A stretch of DNA of 64,000 bases from an uncultured Adlercreutzia sp. (GCF_958431955.1 NZ_CAUASN010000004.1:46572-110571), one strand, 5' to 3'. Positions 43,380-51,711 are shown, counted from the stretch's first letter. Program-made: numbers and translations. Notes: a model not told the origin generated them from the letters alone.

Positions 43380-44555
43380 TTAGGCCGCAGAGCTTTCCCC
43401 TGCCGCCTTCTTCTTCAGGCTGCTGAAGTAGAGGAACTGAGCGATGACCAGTACGGCGAAAATGATGATGCCGACGTAGAACATACTCGTCACGCCGCCG
43501 CCCATGGGAGTCGCCGCCGCGCCGATCCAGTACGGGGAAGTCGCCTGGCCGATAGACTGCGTAGCCGCCATAAGGGCCAAATTGAAAGCCAAGCCCTTAG
43601 CCGGAGATGCTTCGGAGACCAGCTGCGACTCGATAGGATTGTAGATGGCAAATCCCAGAGCCACAAACGCCGCCCCGATGCAAACGGTGAGCAGAGACCC
43701 GCCGGCCACGATCAGCACGCACCCGATCACGCTCATAAGCGCATTGAACGCGAGCGTCTGATTCTTGAACAACCGCTTCACGGGGAACACGATGAAGCCG
43801 CCCACCATGCCAGCCAGCGTGTATACCTGGGAGGCGTTGCCCGCCTCGATAGTGCCACCCAAGCCCGTATCGGAGATGAACATGGAGATGTTGTTATTGA
43901 ACAGCTGCGTGGCGCCGAAATAGGCGAAGCCGAAAATGCACAGGATAATCACCTCGCGCGGTATCTTCACACGTTCGCCCTTGGCGGTCTTCTCCTCAAG
44001 CACGCCCTTAGGCAGGAAGATCAGCTGCAGCACGACGAGCAGAAGCACAACGAAATACCCCAGGTAGGCGTTGTACCACACCTCGGCGCCAAGCATAGAG
44101 GCGAGGCTGACATACACAAAGCCACCCAAGCCGACAAACACCGAGCACAGACCGAAAGCTGCTCCTCGCGCATCACCATCGAAGCTGTTCGTGATCAGCG
44201 ATGCGATGGAGTTCTGAACGCCTCCCATACCAAGGCCCGCCAAGCACGAGGCCACGATGAGCATGGGGAAACTATCGTGCATGAAATACCCCACCAGTCC
44301 TGCGAGCACGTAGAAGAGCGAAGCCGCAATGGTACGTACGCGCGGCGTGTAGCGTGTCGCCAACTTCGCCGTAATGAAATTGGCGACGATGGCAAGCAAC
44401 GACGGAATGGCGACGATCAGCTGCACCGAGGTGATGGGAACGTCGGGGAAGGCCTGAGCGATGCTGGCCAAAACCGGCACGGGAATGATGATGCTCATGA
44501 TGGTGGCAGTGGCAGCATAAATGCCAATGCCGTCCTTAATATACTGAGCCTTCAT
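43380..44555 (-). CDS. MFS transporter
   Basis: A 391-residue twelve-helix transporter beginning MKAQYIKDGIGIYAATATIM. The loop AKLATRYTPRVRTIAASLFY follows helix 2, and helix 7 begins after REVIILCIFGFAYFGATQLF. ATG 44555 is preferred because AAAGGGG lies 8 bases upstream; a GTG at 44573 is also in frame. It follows the acyl carrier protein gene by 29 bases. It is not closely similar to the MFS protein after it, so the two may handle different compounds or act as an exchange pair. Confidence 0.82.
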   Translation of the reverse strand: MKAQYIKDGIGIYAATATIMSIIIPVPVLASIAQAFPDVPITSVQLIVAIPSLLAIVANFITAKLATRYTPRVRTIAASLFYVLAGLVGYFMHDSFPMLIVASCLAGLGMGGVQNSIASLITNSFDGDARGAAFGLCSVFVGLGGFVYVSLASMLGAEVWYNAYLGYFVVLLLVVLQLIFLPKGVLEEKTAKGERVKIPREVIILCIFGFAYFGATQLFNNNISMFISDTGLGGTIEAGNASQVYTLAGMVGGFIVFPVKRLFKNQTLAFNALMSVIGCVLIVAGGSLLTVCIGAAFVALGFAIYNPIESQLVSEASPAKGLAFNLALMAATQSIGQATSPYWIGAAATPMGGGVTSMFYVGIIIFAVLVIAQFLYFSSLKKKAAGESSAA

Positions 44556-44584
44556 GGGAAGGACCCCTTTCACTCAAGCTGCGA

Positions 44585-44827
44585 TTACTCTGCTTCCGAG
44601 GCGATGAAGTCGGCGAGTTCGCCGATGGTCTTGTACATGCCGAACTCGGCGAAGGGGATGACAACATCGAACTCGTTCTCAATGACTGCGCACATGCCCA
44701 TGCGGTCGAGCGACTTGCTGCCAAGTTCCTCGGCGATGTTCGTGTCGGCGGTAATGGCGGCCGCATCCTTGTTGAACACGCGAGCAGCGGCGGCGATAAG
44801 CTTGTCAGTCAGTTCCTGGGTAGCCAT
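44585..44827 (-). CDS. Acyl carrier protein
   Basis: An 80-residue acidic four-helix carrier. The phosphopantetheine site reads ELGSKSLDRMGMCAVIENEF, where Ser in KSLD takes the place of the DSL serine; the Asp before it is replaced by Lys, unusual for a fatty-acid AcpP and more like carrier proteins dedicated to secondary pathways. AGAAGGA precedes the ATG. It lies between the DUF35 and MFS genes, with a phosphopantetheinyl transferase in the same array. It presumably holds an acyl group made or used by the thiolase. Confidence 0.85.
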   Translation of the reverse strand: MATQELTDKLIAAAARVFNKDAAAITADTNIAEELGSKSLDRMGMCAVIENEFDVVIPFAEFGMYKTIGELADFIASEAE

Positions 44828-44902
44828 GGTGGTCCTTCTTTCTCTAAAGGGTTGAACGAAAGGTTACGTTAAGAGCGCCCCACATCGTCGAGGCGCGGAC
44901 AA

Positions 44903-45328
44903 CTACGCGAGAGCATCCTCATCTACTTCGAACATCACTGTCTTATATCCATCTAGCTGAATGATCTTTGCATGCACGGCAACGGGCAGATTGGCGCGAA
45001 TCTTTTCAACGTTGTCAGCGTCCACACCGAAAATGGTGGAGTTGAACGAGCAGTTGGGGTCGTCCTCCAGCGCTACCTCGCCGAAGCAGTAGGGGCCAAT
45101 CTCGGCGAGACGGCCATTCGCATTGAGGGACACGGGAAGGATGGCGCTCTTAAGCACGCCGCGACCGGAAATGGTGGTCCACTCTGTCTCGTGGTAACCG
45201 CAGGTGTTGCAAGCATAGTGGGGCGGATACTCGATGGCGCCACATTCGGTGCACTTGCGCGCGTAGATAATCCCCTCCTCAAGGCCGTCGTAGAAGCGCT
45301 TCACATTGCGCTCGAGTTTCAAAGTCAT
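44903..45328 (-). CDS. DUF35-type Zn-ribbon/OB-fold thiolase partner
   Basis: A 141-residue protein of the ChsH2/PhlB-like family. The rubredoxin-like Zn ribbon has CTECGAIEYPPHYACNTCG (four Cys as CxxC...CxxC), followed by an OB fold (SGRGVLKSAILPVSL, then FNSTIFGV). In archaea and in PhlACB such proteins bridge a thiolase to a second acyl-transfer enzyme and channel the thioester. AAGGAGGT lies upstream of the ATG. It is 12 bases after the thiolase gene, the standard pairing. Confidence 0.9.
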   Translation of the reverse strand: MTLKLERNVKRFYDGLEEGIIYARKCTECGAIEYPPHYACNTCGYHETEWTTISGRGVLKSAILPVSLNANGRLAEIGPYCFGEVALEDDPNCSFNSTIFGVDADNVEKIRANLPVAVHAKIIQLDGYKTVMFEVDEDALA

Positions 45329-45340
45329 GGGAATACCTCC

Positions 45341-46624
45341 TTAGTCAACGGTACGAAGAATGGATACGCGCACGTTCTGACCGCCGCCGAAGCCGCGCAA
45401 CATGGCCGTCTTGGGAAGCTTCTTCACCTGATGGTCGCCGGCCTGGCCGCGCATCTGCTTCACCGCCTCGTACACGTCGGCCGCTCCCGAAGCGCCGAAT
45501 GCGTGACCGTAGGACGTCCGGCCGCCGTTTGTATTGATGGGGCGATCGCCATCGAAGGCCGTCCGGCCCTCCATCACGTACTTCCAGCCCTCGCCTCGCG
45601 GCAGATAGCCAACCTCCTCCGCCGCAAGCAACTGGGAGGACAGGATGAAGTCGTTCACCATCAGCAGATCGATTTCCTCAGGCGAGACGCCGGTCATATC
45701 GTATACCTGGCGCGCCGCCTCGGCGGTGGCCTTCTTCTCCAGATGGGGAACCATAGACTCCAAGCAGGAGGCGCCAATGCCCAGCACCTCGATAGGCTTC
45801 TGCTTGAAACGGTCGGCGATGTCGGTGGCGCACACAATCATGCACACCGCGCCGTCTGCGGCCGGAGCATTGCCCGTCACGCGCAGATACTGGGTAGTCT
45901 TAGGATTGAGCGGAGAGCGCAGGTACTCCATGGGATCGTCGAAACCGAAGCGCTGTGCGATCTCTTCGAACGGCGTGCGCTCCAAAGCCAGCGGATTCAG
46001 CGCGGCAGCGCGACGCCCTTGATAGGACATCATGTTGAGCACATCATCGACTTCCCGCTCGGTCAGGCCGAACTCCTTGCGATACAGATCGATCCAATCG
46101 TCTTGGCCGATGTTTCCGCCACCGAGCGCTCGCGTGTAAGAGCGATCGATGATCGAGTCGAGATCGGGCCAAATATCCTCGGTGGTGATCTGGCGGCGGA
46201 AGCATGCGGGCTTCTTTCCGTCGGGCAAGCCCGTTCCCATATCGACGCCACCTGTCAGCACGATATCGTAAGCTCCCGATGCTACGGCCATGACCGCCTG
46301 CTCGAGCGCCACATAACCCGTGCAGCAAGCTTCGCTGTGGTGGGTCGACCCGCGGCCACGCATGCCAAACCATTCCGCTACCTGCATGTTAGGGGTAACG
46401 GCGTCGTTGAAGAACTTCGGATTCGCTGAACCATGGTAGAAATACTGCACATCGCGCGGCTCAACGCCGGCATCCTCCATGGCCGCCAAAGCCGCATAGC
46501 CGAAGCAGTCGCCTTCGGTCAGTCCCAGCAGATCAGGATCTTCGTTGGTGTTCATGAAAGGGGTAGCCCCCACGCCCACGATGGAGACGCTTCGGCTATA
46601 GGGCCCCAGCTTTCCCTCGACCAT
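45341..46624 (-). CDS. Thiolase family acyltransferase, SCP-x/archaeal type
   Basis: A 427-residue condensing or cleaving thiolase. The catalytic Cys is near residue 100 in HHSEACCTGYVALEQA, and the His is in TSYGHAFGASGAADVYEA. The third motif reads GFGGGQNV, without the second Cys of classical biosynthetic thiolases, as in the SCP-x and archaeal acetoacetyl-CoA thiolases that work with DUF35. AAGGAGG precedes the start. It is the first gene of the array; an inverted repeat lies about 100 bases upstream. Substrate and direction (Claisen condensation, or acyl transfer to ACP) are unknown. Confidence 0.87.
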   Translation of the reverse strand: MVEGKLGPYSRSVSIVGVGATPFMNTNEDPDLLGLTEGDCFGYAALAAMEDAGVEPRDVQYFYHGSANPKFFNDAVTPNMQVAEWFGMRGRGSTHHSEACCTGYVALEQAVMAVASGAYDIVLTGGVDMGTGLPDGKKPACFRRQITTEDIWPDLDSIIDRSYTRALGGGNIGQDDWIDLYRKEFGLTEREVDDVLNMMSYQGRRAAALNPLALERTPFEEIAQRFGFDDPMEYLRSPLNPKTTQYLRVTGNAPAADGAVCMIVCATDIADRFKQKPIEVLGIGASCLESMVPHLEKKATAEAARQVYDMTGVSPEEIDLLMVNDFILSSQLLAAEEVGYLPRGEGWKYVMEGRTAFDGDRPINTNGGRTSYGHAFGASGAADVYEAVKQMRGQAGDHQVKKLPKTAMLRGFGGGQNVRVSILRTVD

Positions 46625-46721
46625 CTTTCCTCCTTGGCTCGATGTTCCAACCTATGGGTACACCATACGGGCCACAGAAGGGCATTCGAAGCACAGCGCA
46701 ACCGGGGCTGTTCACGATCGC

Positions 46722-46746
46722 GTGACACATTACTGGAATCTGTTAC
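46722..46746. promoter_or_regulatory. Inverted repeat upstream of the thiolase operon
   Basis: GTGACA and TGTTAC are separated by 13 bases, matching the repeat at 40687-40713 with one changed base. It ends 98 bases before the thiolase start. Directly next to it is a second short dyad TCACG-N4-CGTGA at 46712-46725. Confidence 0.6.
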
Positions 46747-46775
46747 AGCCTACAGGCTGATCTCCAGGCCAGTAC

Positions 46776-46904
46776 CTACAACTGCTGCACCAGATCTGGA
46801 GCGCCGGGAACAGCGGTGGCGCCGTAATCGGAACAGGCGCCAAAGACAGTCATCGACGGCTTGATTTCGGCGGCATCCTGGTCCACCTTGGCCGGAGACT
46901 TAAA
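46776..46904 (-). pseudogene. Possible 3' fragment of a lost gene
   Basis: An open stretch of about 40 codons ends in TAG at 46776 and reads AKVDQDAAEIKPS, then MTVFGACSDYGATAVPGAP and DLVQQL. The composition and codon use look like real protein, but there is no ribosome site and the frame begins inside a terminator. I do not recognise the parent family. A free-standing 25-codon gene from the internal ATG is possible but less likely. Confidence 0.35.
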
Positions 46905-46928
46905 AAGGGCGGCTTTCCAAGCCGCCCT
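46902..46928 (-). terminator. Terminator of pspA
   Basis: The stem AGGGCGGCT/AGCCGCCCT is followed on the minus strand by five T, 39 bases after the pspA stop. Confidence 0.88.
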
Positions 46929-46966
46929 GAGAGTTCAGCACTTACGAGAAGCCAGAAGGCCCGAGA

Positions 46967-47650
46967 CTACTCCAGGCCCATCTCGCGCTTGAGGCGGGCG
47001 AGGTCGTCGTCCACCGCAGCGGTAGCGCCGGCCTCGGCGTACTTCTTGGCCAAATCCTCGGTGGGATCGGCAGGCCTCTCGGACAGCTCGGCCACGGCGT
47101 TGGCGCGGTCGAGCATCTCGTCGGCCTTGGCCTCCATGCGGTCGAAGGCGCTGCGAGCCCCCTCGGCGCGATCACCCGCCGAGGTCATCTCATTCACCTT
47201 GGACTGGGTCTTCGCCACCGCGGCCTTGGCCTTGATGGCGGCCTTGCGGGCATTCAGCTCCTCGATGTCGGAAACCAGCTTGTCGTGCATCTGGCGCATC
47301 TTGTCGGCGTTGGCCTTCGCGCCTTCGTAAGCCACCACGAGCCCCTCGGTGCGGCCGGCCAGTTCCTGCTTCTTCGCCAAGAACACGCGCGCGTCGGCCT
47401 CGTTGCCAGCGGCCAGCGCTTTGCGGGCCAGTTCCTCGTACTTCTCCATTTCGGCGTTGTTCTCGTCCACCAGCTTCTTGCAGCGCTTTTCCTCGGCCAT
47501 CACGCCGGCGGCGGCCTCGCGCACCTCGGCCAGCGACTCGGTCATCTCGCGCAGGTACTGGTCCACCATCTTCTGCGGGTCCTCCGCCTTGTCCAACAGC
47601 TCGTTGATGTTCGCCTTCACAATGGAGGTGAAGCGATCGAGAATACCCAT
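46967..47650 (-). CDS. pspA: PspA/IM30 family membrane-stress protein
   Basis: A 227-residue coiled-coil protein that polymerises on membranes to repair or remodel them under envelope stress. The N-terminal amphipathic start MGILDRFTSIVKANINELLDKAEDPQKMVDQYLREM is the family signature; the rest is nearly continuous helix. No pspF or lia-type regulator is adjacent. It follows the TPM-like membrane protein gene by 126 bases, and the pair has been seen together in other actinobacteria from memory. Confidence 0.93.
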   Translation of the reverse strand: MGILDRFTSIVKANINELLDKAEDPQKMVDQYLREMTESLAEVREAAAGVMAEEKRCKKLVDENNAEMEKYEELARKALAAGNEADARVFLAKKQELAGRTEGLVVAYEGAKANADKMRQMHDKLVSDIEELNARKAAIKAKAAVAKTQSKVNEMTSAGDRAEGARSAFDRMEAKADEMLDRANAVAELSERPADPTEDLAKKYAEAGATAAVDDDLARLKREMGLE

Positions 47651-47776
47651 GTCGGTCTCCTATCTGGCCCTCGGGCCGAGTTGCCGCCCCTCGCTCGGGG
47701 CGGGACGGCCTTGCGGCCCTGGTCGGTTGGCCTCGCTGGAGAGGCCGCTTGCGTCAGCGCCCTCGGGCGCGGAATG

Positions 47777-48961
47777 CTATTGCGGGCGCGTCGGCTGCAC
47801 CGGCGGCGCGTCGGATTCCTCGCTCGGGGAGGCGTACTTCTTCTCCAGATCGGCCAATTCGGAGTCGGCAAACGATTCCAACGGCGTGTTCAGGATCTGC
47901 TCCATGCGCTCGGCCTCGCGCTGCTGGGCCGCACGACGGCTCCGCGCAATGAGGAATATCACGACGGCCACTATTATCACCGCCGCGCATATCGCGACAA
48001 TCGGCAGCGGCGAGGGCGTCACCGTCATGATACGATCGGCCGTGTCGCTGAAGGCCTCCGAGAATATCTCCTCCTCGGTCAGGCTCATGTCGTCGTAGTT
48101 CTGGCTGAGATAGCTCTTGAAAATCTGGATGGCCTCGTCGTCGAGCACCGAGCCGGTCAGCGCGCCGGCCCAGTACGCGGCATTGAAGCGCCCGTTGCCG
48201 TCATCGCAGAACACCAGCACGAAGTGGGCCTGATCGGTGAACAGCTCGTTGTACTTCTCCTCGGCGATGGCTTGCAGCTCCTCATACGAGTGCACCGAGC
48301 CGTTCGGCAGGATGTACACATAGGGCTGAATGCCCGTTTCCTCGTAGAAGTGACGCAGGCCGCGTTCAAGCTCGGAGGGGTTATGGATCCAGTCGCCATC
48401 CTCGTCGGTGAAATAGCCGGTCTCGGTAGCCGACCCCGCCGGCAGCGCCGTGCGCTCGACCGTAGACGCCGGCACGGCCGCATCGGCACCCGAGCAACTG
48501 CCGCCGCCGAGCGCCACCACGAGCAGCAGCACGAGCGCGATAGCCGCCAGCACGACGAACACCGTGCCGCAGCCGCTGTTGGGGGACTTTCCCTGAGGTG
48601 TGTTCGGGCCGCCGGAACCGCCGGAGCCAGTCGGGGGCACATTCGGACCACCCGAACCAGGTTGCTGCGGGCCGTTCGACTGGGGCATTTGTGGAGGCAT
48701 GGAGCCACCGCCGCCGCTACGGCTGGAGCCGATGAGACCGCCGAGAAGGCCGCCCCAGAAGCCGCCGCCCCCACCGTAGTAGCCGCCGGGGTATCCCCCG
48801 AAGCCGCCTCCGAAGCTCGGGCCGCCGAAACCGCCGCCCGACCGTCCACCGCGGCCCGAACCTCCGGAGAACCCTCCCCCGAAGCCTCCGCCGCCGCTTC
48901 CGAATCCGCCGCCGAAGCCGCCTCCTCCCGAGAAGCCGCCGCCTCCGCCCGATCTGCCCAT
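47777..48961 (-). CDS. TPM-domain-like membrane protein with N-terminal glycine-rich region
   Basis: A 394-residue protein. Residues 1-125 are almost wholly Gly, Ser, Phe and Pro (GGGGGFSGGGGFGGGF and similar). Then come a membrane helix (TVFVVLAAIALVLLLVVALG), an extracytoplasmic domain of about 145 residues resembling the TPM/YgcG fold (GIQPYVYILPNGSVHSYEEL, HFVLVFCDDGNGRFNAAYW) and a second helix (VAICAAVIIVAVVIFLIA) with a cytoplasmic charged tail. In typical TPM proteins the Gly-rich tract is C-terminal; here it is N-terminal. It precedes pspA and may act in envelope stress. Confidence 0.72.
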   Translation of the reverse strand: MGRSGGGGGFSGGGGFGGGFGSGGGGFGGGFSGGSGRGGRSGGGFGGPSFGGGFGGYPGGYYGGGGGFWGGLLGGLIGSSRSGGGGSMPPQMPQSNGPQQPGSGGPNVPPTGSGGSGGPNTPQGKSPNSGCGTVFVVLAAIALVLLLVVALGGGSCSGADAAVPASTVERTALPAGSATETGYFTDEDGDWIHNPSELERGLRHFYEETGIQPYVYILPNGSVHSYEELQAIAEEKYNELFTDQAHFVLVFCDDGNGRFNAAYWAGALTGSVLDDEAIQIFKSYLSQNYDDMSLTEEEIFSEAFSDTADRIMTVTPSPLPIVAICAAVIIVAVVIFLIARSRRAAQQREAERMEQILNTPLESFADSELADLEKKYASPSEESDAPPVQPTRPQ

Positions 48962-48990
48962 GCCGAGTCCTTTCCTTAAAGGCGCGATTT

Positions 48991-49133
48991 TGGCTTGGAA
49001 TCGACGGTTTTGTTACCGACACCGTGGGTTTCGGGCACGCGGCGTATTATCGCGAGCGCATTTCCCCAGGTGGCGTATTACCAAGTCGCCTTTTCAGGGT
49101 CGATCCCGTCACAAAACCGTGTTTTCCAAGCCA
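48991..49133. repeat. Imperfect inverted-repeat element between usp and the TPM-like gene
   Basis: Arms of 23 bases (48991-49013, beginning TGGCTTGGAA, and 49111-49133) match at 20 positions and enclose 97 bases, in which GGCGTATTA occurs twice as a direct repeat. No open frame. Resembles a small non-coding mobile or REP-like element. Confidence 0.65.
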
Positions 49134-49146
49134 TTTCGCGCGAAAG

Positions 49147-49617
49147 TTATTTCACGATGAGCACGGGCACGTTCGTCTTGTGCAGCACCGAGTAGCACAC
49201 GCTGCCGAGCATGCCGCGCACCGCACCCAGGCCACGGTGGCCCATGACGATGCAGTCGTAGGCGCCCTCGTCGGCATAAGCGGTGATGGAGTCGTGGGGC
49301 GAGCCGTTCACCACGGCAATGCCCACACCGGCGGCGTCGCCCACCAAAGGCGCGATGCTCTCAGCAATGGCATCGGTGTCGGCCTTGATGGCCTCGCTCT
49401 CCACCTCGGCCATCACGTTCATGTCCATAGCGTCGCCCATGACACCCGACATACGCGAGGCAATCTTGAAGGTCTCGGCGTTGAAGTCGTGCCAGTCCAC
49501 GACCGACAGCACGGTGATCTGGGCATCGGGCACGCCCGCCGCCAACTCGAGCGCGGCAGTCAGGGCATGCTGGGCCGGTTCGGACTTATCGTAGGGAACG
49601 AGAATCTTCTGGTACAT
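49147..49617 (-). CDS. Universal stress protein, UspA family
   Basis: A 156-residue nucleotide-binding stress protein. The start MYQKILVPYDKSEPAQHAL and the ATP-binding end VMGHRGLGAVRGMLGSVCYSVLHKTNVPVLIVK (GxxG then a GS(V)xxxVL run) are the ATP-binding UspA class. It stands alone with non-coding sequence on both sides. Likely induced by starvation or oxygen stress, by analogy. Confidence 0.92.
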   Translation of the reverse strand: MYQKILVPYDKSEPAQHALTAALELAAGVPDAQITVLSVVDWHDFNAETFKIASRMSGVMGDAMDMNVMAEVESEAIKADTDAIAESIAPLVGDAAGVGIAVVNGSPHDSITAYADEGAYDCIVMGHRGLGAVRGMLGSVCYSVLHKTNVPVLIVK

Positions 49618-50058
49618 GAGGGCCTCCTTACCCTAGGTGCACGGACGCTGCGCCAACGTCGCTCCTCCCGAGAACGGGAAGCAACGCGATTCCCTTGCGA
49701 GCCCGGCAGCCGACGCCAAGAGAAGCACCGGTGCCGTGCCGTGCCGTGATGCCGCGCCCCTTGGCGACGCACCGCGCAACGTTTACCCGTCAACTCACAA
49801 TAACTAAGTCGCAAGGTCATTTTATCACGCGCCGTCCCGCCGCCCGAATGCACGGAAACCTGTAGACGCCGCGTTACCTCCCGTGGAACGGAGGGGAATC
49901 GAACCGCCGACGCACCGGGAGCGCCCGCACCTCTCACGTTGCCAGCACGCGGGGAGCGTCCGCTTCTCTCGCGTTGCCGGCGCGCCGAGGCCGCTAGCGC
50001 TTCCCTGCAGCACACCGAGAGCGCCGACGCGCGGGCGCGCTAGCACGCGGGTACGCCC
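49618..50058. repeat. Intergenic region with a GC-rich tandem repeat
   Basis: A gap of 441 bases without a supported gene. At 49910-49981 two tandem units of 37 and 35 bases share GGGAGCG, CCGC and CTCTC-CGTTGCC blocks, and a weaker third unit may follow to about 50045. Near 49891-49903 the minus strand reads GGTTCGATTCC, like a tRNA T loop, but no full tRNA fold exists. Confidence 0.5.
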
Positions 50059-51711
50059 CTACCGCGGCTCCTCGTCGTTGAGCAGGCGGTGGCGGGACAC
50101 CATGATGCGGAACACGGTGTAAGCCCCCAGCACGAAGGCGCCCAGGTAACCGAGTACGCCGAGGAGGGGCACGCCGAGCAGCTGCGGTTGCATGCTCGTA
50201 GTGCACAGGATGGACGAGCCCAGAAACAGCCCCGCCGACAGCAGCGCCAACGACAGACGCCCTACCGAGGCGTAGGCCGTGGCCAGAATGCGCGGCGACA
50301 CCTCGATATCGCCGTTGATCTTGATCTGCCCGCGGTCGACCATCTCCAGCGTGTTCGACAGCTGAGTGGGCAGCTTCGCCAGCGACTCGGCCGACTCGGC
50401 GCTGGCAACCAACAGGTCGATGGCGCGGGTGGCGATGAACTTCGGGTCGCCCTGCTGGGCGATCACGTGCTTGGAGACGATCTCGATCACGCTCGTGCTC
50501 GGCGAGATCTGCGCGATCACCCCCTCGATGGTCACAAACCCGCGGGCGAGCATGGTCACTGACGAGGTCATCACCATGTTCTGCCCGCGCAAGATCTCGA
50601 TCACCTCGGTCATCACGGTGCCGACGTTGATATCCTTCATCTCGGCCGTGCTGTACTCGGCCAGAAGCCGCGACAGCGCCTCCAACAGCGCGCCGTGGTC
50701 CACCGGCCCGATCACGTGCACGAGCCCCATCACCGCCTCTTTCAGCAGGTAGGCGCTGTTGGTGGCCACCGCCGTGAACGCCTTGCTCACGAGCATCCGC
50801 TCCGAGGAGGTAAGCGAGCCCACCATGCCCAGATCGATCCACACCACATCCCCGTCGCGCACGAGAATGTTGCCCGGATGCGGGTCGGCGTGGAAGAACC
50901 CGTTGTCGAGCACCTGGGTCACGTAGCTCTGGCACACCCGCCGCGCGAGTGCATCCACGTTGATGCCCTCGGCGCGCAGGGCGGTCGTATCGGAAATCTC
51001 GGTGCCCTGAACGAACTCCATCACGAGCACCGACTCGGTGGAATAGGCCGGATAGGCCACCGGCGAGGTCACCCCCTGCTCGTCGGCCAGCTCGCGGTGG
51101 AACCTCACGAGGTTGTGCAACTCGGAGGTGAAGTCCACCTCGTTAGCCGTGGTACGCTCAATTTCCTCCACGAACCCCTCGAGCGATAGCAGAATGTCGC
51201 GATGGGAGTTGGAGGCGAACTCGCCCAGCGCCAGCAGGTGCTTCATGAGCATGATGTCCTCGGCCATGGACTCGGCCACTCCGGGGCGACGCACCTTCAC
51301 GGCCACGGTGGTGCCGTCCAGAAGCTGCGCCTTGTGCACCTGCGCAATGGAAGCCGCACCCAGGGGCACCGGATCGATGGAGGAGAACACCTCGTGCCAC
51401 GATTTCCCATAGGCCCGGTCGATCTGCTCGATCACCTGGTCGAAGGGCATGGGGTTCGCGTCGTCGCGCAGCTTCTCGAAAGCATCGCAGTAGGCCTTCG
51501 GCAGCAGGTCGGAGCGGTTCGACGCCAGCTGGCCGATCTTCACGTAGGTGGGGCCGAGGGCCTGCAGCACCTCCACGGCGCGCTCGGGCGTCAGCCCGTG
51601 CAGCACGCGGTACTCGCGCATGATGCGCACGATTTCGTTCATGCGCTTGTGCGAGGTCTTGTCCTTCAAGGTGATCTCGGCGACCTTCATGAACTCTTCG
51701 AACGTGGCCAC
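50059..51711 (-). CDS. ABC1/UbiB family atypical kinase
   Basis: A 550-residue membrane-associated protein-kinase-like ATPase, linked in other bacteria to quinone synthesis or lipid handling. The family KxGQ motif is seen in GPTYVKIGQLASNRSDLLP; further motifs are VPLGAASIAQVHKAQL with the Ala-rich loop, VAVKVRRPG, HADPHPGNILVRDG and WIDLGMVG. Two C-terminal membrane helices follow. The start is GTG 51711 with GGAAAGGAGG upstream. Menaquinone synthesis (menB at the other end of the window) makes a quinone role plausible. Confidence 0.92.
   Translation of the reverse strand: MATFEEFMKVAEITLKDKTSHKRMNEIVRIMREYRVLHGLTPERAVEVLQALGPTYVKIGQLASNRSDLLPKAYCDAFEKLRDDANPMPFDQVIEQIDRAYGKSWHEVFSSIDPVPLGAASIAQVHKAQLLDGTTVAVKVRRPGVAESMAEDIMLMKHLLALGEFASNSHRDILLSLEGFVEEIERTTANEVDFTSELHNLVRFHRELADEQGVTSPVAYPAYSTESVLVMEFVQGTEISDTTALRAEGINVDALARRVCQSYVTQVLDNGFFHADPHPGNILVRDGDVVWIDLGMVGSLTSSERMLVSKAFTAVATNSAYLLKEAVMGLVHVIGPVDHGALLEALSRLLAEYSTAEMKDINVGTVMTEVIEILRGQNMVMTSSVTMLARGFVTIEGVIAQISPSTSVIEIVSKHVIAQQGDPKFIATRAIDLLVASAESAESLAKLPTQLSNTLEMVDRGQIKINGDIEVSPRILATAYASVGRLSLALLSAGLFLGSSILCTTSMQPQLLGVPLLGVLGYLGAFVLGAYTVFRIMVSRHRLLNDEEPR

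Noticed and set aside
49880..49925. tRNA-like 3' end (GGTTCGATTCC) on the minus strand
   Set aside because: The T stem does not pair properly, no matching acceptor or anticodon arm is found upstream, and no CCA follows. Probably chance or an old fragment.
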